Assembly: GCA_028823145.1 (NCBI GenBank)
Contig: JAPKCA010000007.1
Span: 1-41,839 of the forward strand
Origin: Flavobacteriales bacterium
GTDB lineage: Bacteria > Bacteroidota > Bacteroidia > Flavobacteriales_D > Sanyastnellaceae
DNA: 41,839 nt
Direction of reading: 5' to 3'
The position numbers and the translations under genes were made by a program. This document shows positions 9,482-19,913 of this stretch, in pieces. How positions within the stretch are numbered: the stretch's first letter is position 1; the number at the start of each line of letters is the position of its first letter. The notes under the pieces are model-generated. The model did not search any database, had not been told where the DNA came from, and worked only from the letters and a program-made list of their open reading frames with translations.

Positions 9482-9519
9482 GGAAAACCCTTGGTAAATT
9501 AAGGATTGAAGCGGAATTG

Positions 9520-10383
9520 ATGGAAGTTATTTTAGCATCGAAAGAACTGAATGTGAAGTTGGACGGATTCCGGGGAAACGGAATTCGCATTGGCCTTATC
9601 CCCACCATGGGGGCGCTGCACGACGGGCATGCTTCACTTATGCACGAAGCCAAGAAGCGATGCGATCATGTAGTCCTTAGCATATTTATCAACCCGACCC
9701 AATTCAATGACTCAGCTGATTTTGATAATTATCCGAGCTCACATGAAGCGGACTTGGCCTTGTCAGAATCATGCGGCGTGGATGTTGTTTTTATGCCTTC
9801 GGTGAGTGATTTGTATCAAGGCGAGCCTCGGGTGGACCGGGTCAATTATGGTCTGTTGACGAATGGCTTCGAAGGGGGTGCACGCCCGGGTCATTTTGAT
9901 GGTGTGGTAGCGGTTGTGCGTCGACTTTTTGCTGCGGTGAAACCTGAAATGGCCTTCTTTGGCGAAAAGGACCTGCAACAACTGGCAGTGGTCAGAAAGT
10001 TGACGGAGAATGAATTCACGGACCTGCAGGTCATCGCATGTCCTTTAATTCGAGATGTAGATGGGTTGGCGTTGAGCAGTAGGAATGCGCGTTTAGGCGG
10101 CAAGGCTCGTGCCCAGGCCCTGGCTATTCCACGTTCGATCAAACAGATTCAAAGCGCCGTTCTTGGTCGGCTGAGCATTAATCAGGCTTTGAATCAGGCC
10201 AAAATTGAACTTGAGCTTCAGGAGGGGGTGAAATTGGAATATATCGATGTCATCGATGGAAAATCATTTGAAACCTGTCGCTCTGGAGACCACGGTGTTC
10301 CCTACGTTTTGATTGCTGCTGAAGTAGGAGGGGTTCGTTTGATTGACAACATTCCGTTGGACCCAAACCGACGATTGACCTAA
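9520..10383 (+). CDS. panC: Pantoate--beta-alanine ligase
   Basis: 'IGLIPTMGALHDGHASLM', 'VLSIFINPTQFNDSADFDNYP', 'FFGEKDLQQLAVV', 'DGLALSSRNARL'. Start trimmed to ATG at 9520. Confidence 0.96.
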   Translation: MEVILASKELNVKLDGFRGNGIRIGLIPTMGALHDGHASLMHEAKKRCDHVVLSIFINPTQFNDSADFDNYPSSHEADLALSESCGVDVVFMPSVSDLYQGEPRVDRVNYGLLTNGFEGGARPGHFDGVVAVVRRLFAAVKPEMAFFGEKDLQQLAVVRKLTENEFTDLQVIACPLIRDVDGLALSSRNARLGGKARAQALAIPRSIKQIQSAVLGRLSINQALNQAKIELELQEGVKLEYIDVIDGKSFETCRSGDHGVPYVLIAAEVGGVRLIDNIPLDPNRRLT

Positions 10384-10444
10384 AAGTTGACGGATCTTTC
10401 AGATATTGAACAATAATTAAGAACTTCGCACAAAACATCGAATC

Positions 10445-10615
10445 ATGACTCCAGGTCCTTGGCAAATTGTTCTTATCGCGTTGGTTATTCTCTTGCTCTT
10501 TGGGGGAAAGAAAATCCCGGAACTAATGCGTGGGCTCGGCAGCGGCGTCAAAGAGTTCAAGGACGCCACAAAATCAGAGAAGAAGGAAAAGGAAGACGAC
10601 GATTCGAAAGCGTGA
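10445..10615 (+). CDS. tatA: Sec-independent protein translocase TatA/E subunit (56 aa; absent from supplied ORF track)
   Basis: Translated by eye: [56 protein letters not shown]. Short TM helix, FGxKKIPELxRGLG hinge, amphipathic helix, charged tail. Confidence 0.94.
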   Translation: MTPGPWQIVLIALVILLLFGGKKIPELMRGLGSGVKEFKDATKSEKKEKEDDDSKA

Positions 10616-11853
10616 ATTATTGGCTCTTTAATGGAGGTCTGTTGGGCCTTTTTGTGGCTGTATTGGGAGTTGCCAACGCGCAAGACTCGCAAGACTTGCG
10701 GCGCTTGGATACGGCCTTAACGGATTGGGAAACGAATTGGATCAACTGGTGTGAGGCCAATGCTTGCATGAGTGCTGATACAGCCCTTTGGAACATTCGG
10801 GAATTTGATCTAAATCAATATCCGCCCCTCGACTCAGCCCAATTAAAACTTCGATTGGAGGTGTTGGATGCGACCTCTCCGCTTGATTTGGCCTGGAATC
10901 CAATCATGCATTCGCGCATAGCCTTTTACGCAAGTAAGAGGCCCATTCATTTGGGACGGATGCTCGGAAGATCTTCCCTGTATTTTCCGCTATTTGAGGA
11001 AATGTTGGATCGGTATGACATGCCTCTAGAGTTGAAGTATTTGGCTGTGGTGGAAAGCGCTTTGAACCCCAATGCCCGGTCTCATGCAGGTGCCAGCGGT
11101 CTTTGGCAATTCATGTATACAACAGCACGAGCCCAAGGCCTGCGAATTGACTCGTACATAGACGAGCGTAGAGACCCTGTCAAAAGCACAGAAGCGGCTT
11201 GTCAGTTCTTGCAAAAACTTTACAGCAATTACGGGGACTGGTATTTGGCATTGGCTGCATATAACGCAGGACCGGGGAATGTGAACAAGGCCATTCGGAG
11301 AAGTGGTGGAAAGAAGAGCTATTGGGAAATCCGCCATTTTCTCCCGAGAGAAACCCGAAACTATGTGCCGGCTTTTATGGCCGTTGTCTACCTGATGGAG
11401 TTTCATGCAGAGCACAACATTTTCCCTGCTGAGCTGCAAATGCCATACACTTCATTGGACACCATTGGCGTGCGAACGATTTTGCGGTTTGATCAAATTG
11501 CGGCGCATTTGAATAAGAGCGAGGAAGAGATCGCAGCGTTGAATCCAATGTACCGAATGAAGATCATCCCCGGCCCTCCTGAGCAATGGCCATTGGTTCT
11601 TCCTCTGCAAGACATTCCGACGTTTTTGGCCTTTCAGGACAGTATGATTCTGCACAAACCTGCGTTGACACCGAAAATCGTTTTTGTTCCGGAACCGATA
11701 TCCTATCGGGTGAAAGGCGGCGATGTCTTGGGTACAATCGCCGATCGTTACGGAGTAAGCGTGAGGCAAATCAGGGAATGGAACGGCTTGAAAGGAACCG
11801 TTATTCGGGTGGGACAAAAACTTCGAATTCATGCAGATCCAAGCAAGCTATAA
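10612..11853 (+). CDS. Membrane-bound lytic murein transglycosylase (SLT domain + LysM), MltD-like
   Basis: '[35 protein letters not shown]', '[17 protein letters not shown]', C-terminal LysM '[42 protein letters not shown]'. Probable GTG start at 10612 overlaps the tatA stop (GTGA) and gives the signal peptide [24 protein letters not shown]. Confidence 0.9.
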   Translation: MNYWLFNGGLLGLFVAVLGVANAQDSQDLRRLDTALTDWETNWINWCEANACMSADTALWNIREFDLNQYPPLDSAQLKLRLEVLDATSPLDLAWNPIMHSRIAFYASKRPIHLGRMLGRSSLYFPLFEEMLDRYDMPLELKYLAVVESALNPNARSHAGASGLWQFMYTTARAQGLRIDSYIDERRDPVKSTEAACQFLQKLYSNYGDWYLALAAYNAGPGNVNKAIRRSGGKKSYWEIRHFLPRETRNYVPAFMAVVYLMEFHAEHNIFPAELQMPYTSLDTIGVRTILRFDQIAAHLNKSEEEIAALNPMYRMKIIPGPPEQWPLVLPLQDIPTFLAFQDSMILHKPALTPKIVFVPEPISYRVKGGDVLGTIADRYGVSVRQIREWNGLKGTVIRVGQKLRIHADPSKL

Positions 11854-12886
11854 CGGTTGGTTTGCGGCATTTTGCCTGCTTTTACTGGTTGGCTGCGGAA
11901 GTCAGGAAGGGGCGCGATATGCGCTTCCAAGAAAAGTCGGGGCGGCTGGAGAGTTGGTGGTAGTGTGCGATCAAGGCACATGGAAAGGACCTGTGGGAGA
12001 CACTCTCCGCTCCATTTTTGGACAAGCATATCCGGTGTTACCACAATTTGAGCCGTGGTTTGATTTAGTGCATTTGACTCGGGATCAATTCGACCGATTT
12101 TGGAAACCTCATCGCAATATTTTGGACTTGGAAATCGCGGATCGCGTTGACACCCAAGAAGCCCATCTCGGGATTTACCGAGAGAAATATTCCCGCCATC
12201 AGATTTACATGGAGGGAAAAGCACGCCATGCAGGTGATTTAGCGCTTGAGCTGACGGCGAAGGCAGGAGATATGCTCAGCGTATTGCAAAGGGAAGAGGT
12301 GGATCGGTTTGCCGCTTTGATTGAATTGGATGAAAATGAAGTCTTGCGAGCGGAATTGGCGCAACACTGGGGGTTGGAAATCACCGTTCCTCGCGATGCG
12401 AGAATGGCGAAGAAGATGGATGAGTTTGTTTGGATCGATCGCCAATTGACCCGCATGAAGGGAGGTGATAACCACGACGTTCAGGAGGGGTTCTTTATTT
12501 ACAGAGAACCTTACACACACGACTCCTTGTTCTCTATGCAAGCTCGGATTTCAAAACGAAACAAGATGCTGAGGAAATACGTTCCGGGGCCGAATCCCGG
12601 AGCCTATATGACGACGGAATTGCGCTATGTACCATCGTATGAGGAGGTGGTTTTTGATGGTGAATTCTCTTCGGAATTGCGCGGTTTATGGAAAATGCAA
12701 AACGATTACATGGGCGGCCCATTCTACAGTTTGACCACGTATGATGAAAAATCAGGCATGTTGGTCACGGTTGAGGGATATGTCTACGCGCCATTTTTTG
12801 AAAAAAGGGAATACATGAGGGAAGTGGAAGCTGTTGTACGCTCACTTTCGCTGCATCCTTTGCCCGCTGAAGTCCCCACCCCATGA
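11831..12886 (+). CDS. DUF4837-family lipoprotein
   Basis: Lipobox 'FCLLLLVGCGSQEG', then 'GAAGELVVVCDQGTWKGPVGDTLRSIFGQAYPVLPQFEPWFDLVHL' and 'MTTELRYVPSYEEVVFDGEFSSELRGLWKMQNDYMGGPF'. Located downstream of mltD-like. Confidence 0.85.
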   Translation: MQIQASYNGWFAAFCLLLLVGCGSQEGARYALPRKVGAAGELVVVCDQGTWKGPVGDTLRSIFGQAYPVLPQFEPWFDLVHLTRDQFDRFWKPHRNILDLEIADRVDTQEAHLGIYREKYSRHQIYMEGKARHAGDLALELTAKAGDMLSVLQREEVDRFAALIELDENEVLRAELAQHWGLEITVPRDARMAKKMDEFVWIDRQLTRMKGGDNHDVQEGFFIYREPYTHDSLFSMQARISKRNKMLRKYVPGPNPGAYMTTELRYVPSYEEVVFDGEFSSELRGLWKMQNDYMGGPFYSLTTYDEKSGMLVTVEGYVYAPFFEKREYMREVEAVVRSLSLHPLPAEVPTP

Positions 12887-13911
12887 GGGGCTTATTGATG
12901 ACCTGCTGTCTATTGGCAGCTTGCTCAGGTCCAACTGAATTGGAGGAGCTAAAAATCACCTGGGAGGTGCCATCGAGCATCCGTGCTCTCGAAGTGGTGA
13001 GTGAATCAGAAGTTTGGTATGCGGGCTCCAACGGCCGCATCGGAGTGACACGGGATGGAGGAAAATCGTGGCAGCATGATTCTCTGACACTGACCGATGG
13101 GACGGTACCAGCGTTTCGTTCATTGGCCGTTACGTCACGTGCTGCACATGCCTTGACCATTGCCTCTCCAGCCGTTTTGTTTCGTTCTACCGATCACGGG
13201 GCTCACTGGGATTCCGTATACACAGAGCATCACGAAGACGTGTTTTATGACAGCATGGCCTTTTGGGATGACGAAGAGGGAATCGCGATGGGCGATGCCA
13301 TCGATGGTTGCTTGAGTATTTTGATTACTCGGGATGGCGGATTGACTTGGGTGAAGAAGAGATGTGATGAGCTCCCGCCGAGCATCATAGGAGAAGCGGC
13401 CTTTGCTGCTTCAAATGGGAATATTGCTCTAGCGGGAGATCAGGTATGGATTGCAACAGGCGGCAAAGCATCGCGCATTTTCCACTCATCAGATCGCGGC
13501 CAATCTTGGGGCGTCTACCCTACGCCAATTGTGCAAGGGGGAACAATGACCGGGATGTTCAGCATGGCGATGTGCGATGCTGATCGAGGATTGGGATGGG
13601 GAGGGAATTGGGAGGCGATGGAAGACAATACCGCCAACAAAGTGACTTCTTCAGATGGCGGTCGCTCATGGTCGTTGTTCTCACCGAATGAAGGTCCGGG
13701 GTACCGTTCCTGCATTCGATACCTCCCAGGCTCCAATTGCCAGGGCATCTGGGCGGTCGGGACTCCAGGAATCAGCCAATCAACCGATGCCGGTCAAACC
13801 TGGCAAACCGAGGCAGACTCCAGCTTTTTCACGGTCCGGTTCACACCAAGTGGCATGCACGCTTGGTTAGCGGGCCGAGGAGTCATCCAGCGCCGCCGGG
13901 TCAATTCTTGA
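12883..13911 (+). CDS. YCF48/BNR-repeat-like beta-propeller lipoprotein
   Basis: Lipobox 'LLAACSGP'. Repeated 'TRDGGKSWQ', 'STDHGAHWD', 'TRDGGLTWV', 'SSDRGQSWG', 'SSDGGRSWS', 'STDAGQTWQ' Asp-box motifs. Confidence 0.85.
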   Translation: MRGLLMTCCLLAACSGPTELEELKITWEVPSSIRALEVVSESEVWYAGSNGRIGVTRDGGKSWQHDSLTLTDGTVPAFRSLAVTSRAAHALTIASPAVLFRSTDHGAHWDSVYTEHHEDVFYDSMAFWDDEEGIAMGDAIDGCLSILITRDGGLTWVKKRCDELPPSIIGEAAFAASNGNIALAGDQVWIATGGKASRIFHSSDRGQSWGVYPTPIVQGGTMTGMFSMAMCDADRGLGWGGNWEAMEDNTANKVTSSDGGRSWSLFSPNEGPGYRSCIRYLPGSNCQGIWAVGTPGISQSTDAGQTWQTEADSSFFTVRFTPSGMHAWLAGRGVIQRRRVNS

Positions 13912-16393
13912 TAAACGACCCGAGGGCTCCTCTGGATGACGTGACGTGGTAGACCCCGCTCGGCCATTCAGACACATCCACCGCGAGCTCGTTGACATGG
14001 GCAGACACCTGTTTTCTCAGCACCATTTTCCCGGAAGAATCCGAGATTCGGAAGAATGAAATGCTGTTTTCCCAACGGAGTTGCAGCTTGTTTTGAGCCG
14101 GATTGGGCCAGATCGAAAAAGAGGCCTCCTCCCCGGGATTGACATCAACTTCTGAGGACACGTCCCCCTTAGCAAAGGCATACTGTCCCTTGCGCAAATC
14201 GAACACCCGAAATAAGCCAGATCCATTCGTTAACGAACCGGGCTGCCATTCGTAATTCTCGCATTCTTGCCAAGGCTCGCTAGCATCAGGACGCCAAGCG
14301 AGAAATCCATTGGCTTCTGAACCACCATATAGACCAAAATCCAGCTGCTCAGAGTTGTTCCCATAATACTGGAGCCGTGCATCCAAGAGCAATCCATCGG
14401 TCCACAAACCGTCCACAATCCAGAAATGGGTATCGCTCAATTCATCTACATACGCTTCAACAGGCCCAGCGTCTGGAGCCGCCCAATGGTGTTCCACACG
14501 CACCAAGGCAGAATCACCTTCTTGAATTTCGTCGCATCCAACGCGCATCGCAACCCAGGGCAAATTTTGAATGCCTTCGGGTTCCGTAATCGTGTATGTG
14601 AAGTCCATTCGGCCTTGATTCAACCGACCGTTGGCATTCAGGGCAATCATTGCGGGGTCATCAATACCAGGGTGCAATACCGTGATTTCTGCATATTGAC
14701 CACTCGCTGAAATAGCGGTTTCATAGCGGTTCCATTGTGCGTCCCAGACCGTAACATCCAACGGATCCGCATTGTGGTAGTTGTCACAAGCCCGAAGCTT
14801 TTGTTGCAAATACAATGTCGTGGAAGCATCTGTGCCGGATGGCGCCATGGAATCGATCACCCAAGTTGAAAAACCCGGCTGGAATACTTGTGCCTCAAAC
14901 CAGGGAGTCATGTCGATGCCGGTTACCTCTTCAATGGTGGACTCAAAAACGGCGGCATCCATGTGGCTATTCATGTGGGTTGCCAAAACCGATTGCATGC
15001 CTGTTCGATATAGCTCATCGCCGAGATATGCCCGGAGGTTGTGGTGTATGGAAGCCCCCTTGTAGTAAGTATGTCGCCCATAAATCTCTTCATCGGGCAT
15101 GGGGGACAGCGGATGAAAGCCGTTGTCTTGCAAATGCGCTTCTTCGAGCACGAACAGCTGATTGTCTTTGACCAAATCGATGAATGCTTCAAAGCCATCT
15201 TTCCATTCAATGAACAGGTGTGAACTGTATTCTGCTGGCCCCTCCTTCAGCCACATGTGATTGTGAATCGTTGGAGCGACCAAATCCCCCCACCAAAGGT
15301 GTCCGAGTTCATGGCTAAACAAATCTCCGTTGGCCACCAATCCTTCACCCACCATGAATTGGGGATAGGCGATGTTGGTGGGAATTTCAAGAGCTCCATC
15401 AGTGGTAAGGACATATCCGACGCGTTCCCAAGCATAGGGTCCCCACCAATGCTCCAAAGCGTCGATGGCGTACCCCAATTCTTCAAACTTATTGACCATG
15501 CCGTTGATGTGTTCTGCCTTTCCCGTCAGTCGGACAGGGACATCTCCAAAATTTCCAGGATGCACATAATTGGAATCGACGTAGGGACCCACGGCAATGG
15601 CAGATTGGTGAGTGGTGATGGGATGTGCTAGGCCGAACGATCGTACCAGCGTGTCCCCATCGAGCAAGGTTTCCTCGAGAAAAGTCCCTTGGCAATGGGC
15701 TTTTCGTCCGCCAGCACTGGTGACGTGGTACGTGTATGTCGCGCGCTCCACGAAATTATCAAAACAAGGGTACCAGACTTTCCCAAAGTTGGGAGGAATG
15801 GTCGTTAAGCCGATGCCGAGGTTGTAGATGTAGTCGCTAGCAAAATAAAAGCCGCCCCAATATGGATCCTGGTATGGCAACCCACCGTACCACACCTCCA
15901 AGGAATGATTGGTGTTGACGACCCAACCACCTTCCGGGAGTTCAATGTGTAGTTCGGCTTCCCCTTGATCGAAACCAATCGAAGTTCCGTCAAGGTGAAC
16001 GCTATCGACGGTTAGTTCCACAAGGTCAAACCACAGATTTGTCGCATCGCTATTCAACACTTCGAAAGCGATGGTCGCCCGACCTCTGAGCTGGTGGAGA
16101 TTGTATTCTGTGACATCAAGATCCAGAGTGTATGTCGCAAGATCAAACGAGTCGCTTCGCGCAATAGACTCGGACATGTCGTAATTCATCATCCAGCGTG
16201 GAGCGGGAGGAGTTTCAGATGGCCGTGGCGCATTCGCATGGCGGTAATGATGGCAAGGAACGGGCTGAAAAACACGAGGAGTTCTGAAGGTGCGTTGCTC
16301 TGAATCTTGAGCTTGACCAATGGATGTTACTCCAAGGAGGGCGCCCAAAATCAATGAAAAAAACGTTTTAGAGGAAGGAATGGCATATGGCAT
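13901..16393 (-). CDS. M1-family zinc metallopeptidase with T9SS C-terminal sorting domain
   Basis: Signal peptide, HELGHLWWG-X14-WLKEG (HEXXH-X18-E), 'TYYKGASIHHNLR' catalytic Tyr region, C-terminal 'SIWPNPAQNKLQLRWE...GVYHVTSSRGALGSFIKN'. Confidence 0.92.
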   Translation of the reverse strand: MPYAIPSSKTFFSLILGALLGVTSIGQAQDSEQRTFRTPRVFQPVPCHHYRHANAPRPSETPPAPRWMMNYDMSESIARSDSFDLATYTLDLDVTEYNLHQLRGRATIAFEVLNSDATNLWFDLVELTVDSVHLDGTSIGFDQGEAELHIELPEGGWVVNTNHSLEVWYGGLPYQDPYWGGFYFASDYIYNLGIGLTTIPPNFGKVWYPCFDNFVERATYTYHVTSAGGRKAHCQGTFLEETLLDGDTLVRSFGLAHPITTHQSAIAVGPYVDSNYVHPGNFGDVPVRLTGKAEHINGMVNKFEELGYAIDALEHWWGPYAWERVGYVLTTDGALEIPTNIAYPQFMVGEGLVANGDLFSHELGHLWWGDLVAPTIHNHMWLKEGPAEYSSHLFIEWKDGFEAFIDLVKDNQLFVLEEAHLQDNGFHPLSPMPDEEIYGRHTYYKGASIHHNLRAYLGDELYRTGMQSVLATHMNSHMDAAVFESTIEEVTGIDMTPWFEAQVFQPGFSTWVIDSMAPSGTDASTTLYLQQKLRACDNYHNADPLDVTVWDAQWNRYETAISASGQYAEITVLHPGIDDPAMIALNANGRLNQGRMDFTYTITEPEGIQNLPWVAMRVGCDEIQEGDSALVRVEHHWAAPDAGPVEAYVDELSDTHFWIVDGLWTDGLLLDARLQYYGNNSEQLDFGLYGGSEANGFLAWRPDASEPWQECENYEWQPGSLTNGSGLFRVFDLRKGQYAFAKGDVSSEVDVNPGEEASFSIWPNPAQNKLQLRWENSISFFRISDSSGKMVLRKQVSAHVNELAVDVSEWPSGVYHVTSSRGALGSFIKN

Positions 16394-16428
16394 GGTGGCA
16401 ATTTAGTTCAAGGACCTACTTTCGCGGC

Positions 16429-16905
16429 ATGAACGAAATGCATATCTCTGACGGCTTGTACGTCGAAATCACTTACGTGCTCCGTGAGGACGGACCGGAA
16501 GGAGAAGAACTGGAAGTCTGTCCTGCGGATGATCCGTTTGGATTTATGATCGGGGACGATGAGGTTCTTCCTGCTTTTGAAGCTGCTTTGAAGGGAAAAA
16601 AGGCGGGAGATTCTTTTGAATTTCAACTTTCGATGGAAGATGCGTATGGCCCTGAAGAGGAAGATGCTTTTGTGGAAGTTCCGAAGTCTGCTTTCTTGGT
16701 GGATGGAGAATTGGATGAAAGTGTGTTCGAAGTAGGAGAAGTCGTACCGATGGAAACGGAAGACGGCGAAGAAGTCATCGGTGTGGTTGCGGAGGCGCGA
16801 TTGAACACCGTAGTGGTTGACTTTAACCACCCGTTCGCAGGACTGGCGTTGCACTTTTCTGGTAATGTGACCTTGGTTTCTGAGGCACCCCCTTCTGCTA
16901 ACTGA
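16429..16905 (+). CDS. FKBP-type peptidyl-prolyl isomerase, SlyD-like
   Basis: 'VEITYVLREDGPEGEELEVCPADDPFGFMIGDDEVLPAFEAALKGKKAGDSFEFQLSMEDAYGPEEEDAFVEVPKSAF...VVVDFNHPFAGLALHFSGNV'. Start could also be 16438. Confidence 0.92.
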   Translation: MNEMHISDGLYVEITYVLREDGPEGEELEVCPADDPFGFMIGDDEVLPAFEAALKGKKAGDSFEFQLSMEDAYGPEEEDAFVEVPKSAFLVDGELDESVFEVGEVVPMETEDGEEVIGVVAEARLNTVVVDFNHPFAGLALHFSGNVTLVSEAPPSAN

Positions 16906-16965
16906 GCTTTTAGCCTCAGACGAAAGTTCGGAAGAGTTGTTCAAGGGATTCGATACCTTTGAAAT

Positions 16966-18018
16966 ATGGAACGCACCGAAATTGAGCAGTTGGGAGAGTT
17001 TGGTTTGATTCGCCGTTTAACGAAGGACATCAAGCACCAACAATTATCCACCCTTTTGGGGGTGGGAGATGATGCGGCAGTGCTAGACGCTGGGGACCGT
17101 AAGGTGGTTGTCTCGACAGACATGCTGTGCGAAGGGATTCACTTCGATTTGGCTTACATGCCATTGAAACATTTGGGATACAAGGCGGTGACCGTCAATC
17201 TATCTGACATCTGCGCAATGAATGCGTTGCCGACTCAAATTACCGTGTCGATTGCTTTGAGCAGCCGCTTTTCTGTGGAAGCGGCGGATGAGCTGTACAG
17301 TGGGATTCACAAGGCTTGCGAAGTATATGGCGTTGATCTCATAGGTGGAGACACGACCTCGTCAAAAGCTGGTTTGGTGATCAGTATTACCGCGTTGGGA
17401 TTGGTTGATTCTGAATCAGTGGTATCTCGCTCTGGCGCCAAAACAAACGATTTATTGGTGGTGTCAGGAGAATTGGGAAGCGCCTACATGGGATTGCAGG
17501 TGCTGGAGAGAGAGAAGGAGGTTTTCCAAGCGGCACCAACGGCGCAACCGGATTTATCTGATCATACGGGCTTGCTTGAACGGCAACTGAAGCCGGAGGC
17601 GAGGGTTGATGTAATCAAGGAAATGGCAGATTTGGGGTTAAAACCCACGAGCATGATCGACATCTCTGATGGGCTTGCTTCGGAAGTTTTGCATCTGTGC
17701 ACGGCGTCTCGATGCGGTGTCAAGGTGTTCGAAGAGAAGCTGCCGATCGAAGAGCACACGTACGAAACGGCACGGGTTTTTAATTTGGATCCCACGCTCT
17801 GTGTGTTGAGTGGCGGGGAGGATTATGAACTGCTTTTCACCATCGACCAATCTGATTACGACAAAGTCCACAACCATCCGAAGTTGACGATTATTGGCCA
17901 CATGACGGAAGACGCCAAGGAGCTGACGTTGATTACCCGGAACGGAATGCATACACCATTGACCGCTCAAGGATGGGACGGGATTGTAACGGGCCAGCAA
18001 AGTGAGCAAGGAATTTAA
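16966..18018 (+). CDS. thiL: Thiamine-monophosphate kinase
   Basis: 'GEFGLIRRLT', 'GVGDDAAVLD', 'STDMLCEGIHFDL', 'GYKAVTVNLSDICAMNALP', 'LIGGDTTSS', 'SGGEDYELLFT'. Confidence 0.96.
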   Translation: MERTEIEQLGEFGLIRRLTKDIKHQQLSTLLGVGDDAAVLDAGDRKVVVSTDMLCEGIHFDLAYMPLKHLGYKAVTVNLSDICAMNALPTQITVSIALSSRFSVEAADELYSGIHKACEVYGVDLIGGDTTSSKAGLVISITALGLVDSESVVSRSGAKTNDLLVVSGELGSAYMGLQVLEREKEVFQAAPTAQPDLSDHTGLLERQLKPEARVDVIKEMADLGLKPTSMIDISDGLASEVLHLCTASRCGVKVFEEKLPIEEHTYETARVFNLDPTLCVLSGGEDYELLFTIDQSDYDKVHNHPKLTIIGHMTEDAKELTLITRNGMHTPLTAQGWDGIVTGQQSEQGI

Positions 18019-18020
18019 CG

Positions 18021-19913
18021 ATGTGCGGAATCACGGGCATATACGGGGTCCTAGATTCCGCGCAGCATGTTCAGGCGGTAGCAGCAGTTGGCCGCATGAA
18101 TGCCGCGCTGGCACATAGAGGCCCGGATGCTTCAGGGGTTTGGTCGGACGATCGAGAATTGGTCCTCGGACACAGACGCTTGAGCGTCATTGACATCCAA
18201 GAATCCTCCAATCAACCTTTTATCGATGGTGTTTCAGGGGATGTTCTCATCTTCAACGGAGAGGTTTACAATTACCGAGAATTGCGGGATGAATTAAAAA
18301 AAGGCTTCAATTTTCAAACGGACAGCGATACCGAAGTGGTGTTGGCGGCACTTCAGTGTTGGGGATTTGCCGCATTGGATCGATTCAATGGCATGTTTGC
18401 TTTTGCATGGTGGAATGTCGCCAAACGGGAGCTTTTTATGGCAAGGGATCGCATGGGCATCAAACCGCTTTATTACACTGAAGTGGGGAATCAAGTGATT
18501 TTTGCAAGTGAGGTGAGAAGTATTCTTGCTTCGGGCGCTGTAGCGCGTATTCATGACCCGATAGCATTGGCAGACTACCTCCGTTACCAAACGGTGCATG
18601 CACCTCGGACCATGATCGAAGGGGTTCACTTGCTTGAGCCGGGGCATTGGATTCGCTTGCAGGGCGAGGAGACGGAAAAGGAGCGTTGGTGGGATGCTGC
18701 ATCTGAAGCAGCTAAAGTGGATCCCGTTGCGTCTCGATCCGAGCGGACACGTCGGATTCGTGAGCACATGAGCCAATCCATTGATTTACGAATGCGCGCC
18801 GATGTTCCTCTCGGGGCCTTCCTTTCTGGAGGAGTTGACTCCAGTGCTGTGGTGGGATTGATGCAAGAAGTCGCCGAGAAACGAGTGTCGACATTCAGTG
18901 TCACTTTTCACGAAGGCGAATTCGATGAGAGCCCTTGGTCACGGATGATTGCGAAACGCTTTGACACAGACCACCATGAAATCCGGTTGTCAGCGGATGA
19001 TTTTCTAGAACAGGTTCCCGATGCATTGGCGGCGATGGATCACCCGTCAGGGGATGGTCCCAACACATTTGTGGTCAGTTCTGCGACGAAGAAGGCGGGG
19101 ATTACAGTTGCTTTGAGTGGGCTGGGTGGAGACGAGCTGTTTGCAGGATATCCCGTGTTTACGCGTTCACACGACCTCATGCAAAAGCGTTGGTTGGCCT
19201 CTTGGCCGAAGGGAATTCGGAAGTTGGTTGGATCGGCTTACGTAGCCATGAAATCGAGTGGAAAATCCCGGAAAATGGCCGACATTCTTGCCGGAGATTA
19301 CTTCGATTTGGAGCACACGTACCCCCTGTCCCGTCAAATGCTCTTGGAGCGTGATATGCGCAAAGTCGCTCCGCAAATCGCGCAGCACCCCAATGCGGTT
19401 TTCTCATGGTTGCGGGACGCCATTGAACCGGGGGCATCGGGATTTTCATTGCCCTTTTTATCGAAGGTGAGTTTGGCGGAAATGCACACCTACATGGGGC
19501 ATACCCTATTGCGGGATACGGATCAAATGTCGATGGCGCATGCGCTGGAGGTCCGGGTTCCTTTTTTGGACCACCACGTAGTGACCGAAGCGCTTGCCTC
19601 TTCTGATGATGAAAAGTGGCCGCATTCTCCCAAGAAATTACTAACGGATTCGTTGCCTGGCCTGTTGCCTGATGAAGTGATCAATCGCCCAAAAATGGGG
19701 TTTGTTTTGCCTTGGGACCGTTGGATGCGGAAAGAGTTGAGAACGGTTTGTGAAGAGGGATTGCATTCCTTGGCGCGCATAGAAAGTATAAACAGCCAGG
19801 AAATCGATCGCATTTGGAACGCCTTCTTGCGTGGCGACACGCGTTGGTCTTTTTCACGAGTTTGGATGTTGGTTGTTCTTGGAAACTGGATGGAACGCCA
19901 TGGCATCGAATAA
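18021..19913 (+). CDS. asnB: Asparagine synthetase (glutamine-hydrolysing)
   Basis: 'MCGITGIYG' amidotransferase Cys, 'ALAHRGPDASGVW', 'PLGAFLSGGVDSSAVVGLM', 'ALSGLGGDELFAGY', 'LEVRVPFLDH'. Confidence 0.96.
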   Translation: MCGITGIYGVLDSAQHVQAVAAVGRMNAALAHRGPDASGVWSDDRELVLGHRRLSVIDIQESSNQPFIDGVSGDVLIFNGEVYNYRELRDELKKGFNFQTDSDTEVVLAALQCWGFAALDRFNGMFAFAWWNVAKRELFMARDRMGIKPLYYTEVGNQVIFASEVRSILASGAVARIHDPIALADYLRYQTVHAPRTMIEGVHLLEPGHWIRLQGEETEKERWWDAASEAAKVDPVASRSERTRRIREHMSQSIDLRMRADVPLGAFLSGGVDSSAVVGLMQEVAEKRVSTFSVTFHEGEFDESPWSRMIAKRFDTDHHEIRLSADDFLEQVPDALAAMDHPSGDGPNTFVVSSATKKAGITVALSGLGGDELFAGYPVFTRSHDLMQKRWLASWPKGIRKLVGSAYVAMKSSGKSRKMADILAGDYFDLEHTYPLSRQMLLERDMRKVAPQIAQHPNAVFSWLRDAIEPGASGFSLPFLSKVSLAEMHTYMGHTLLRDTDQMSMAHALEVRVPFLDHHVVTEALASSDDEKWPHSPKKLLTDSLPGLLPDEVINRPKMGFVLPWDRWMRKELRTVCEEGLHSLARIESINSQEIDRIWNAFLRGDTRWSFSRVWMLVVLGNWMERHGIE

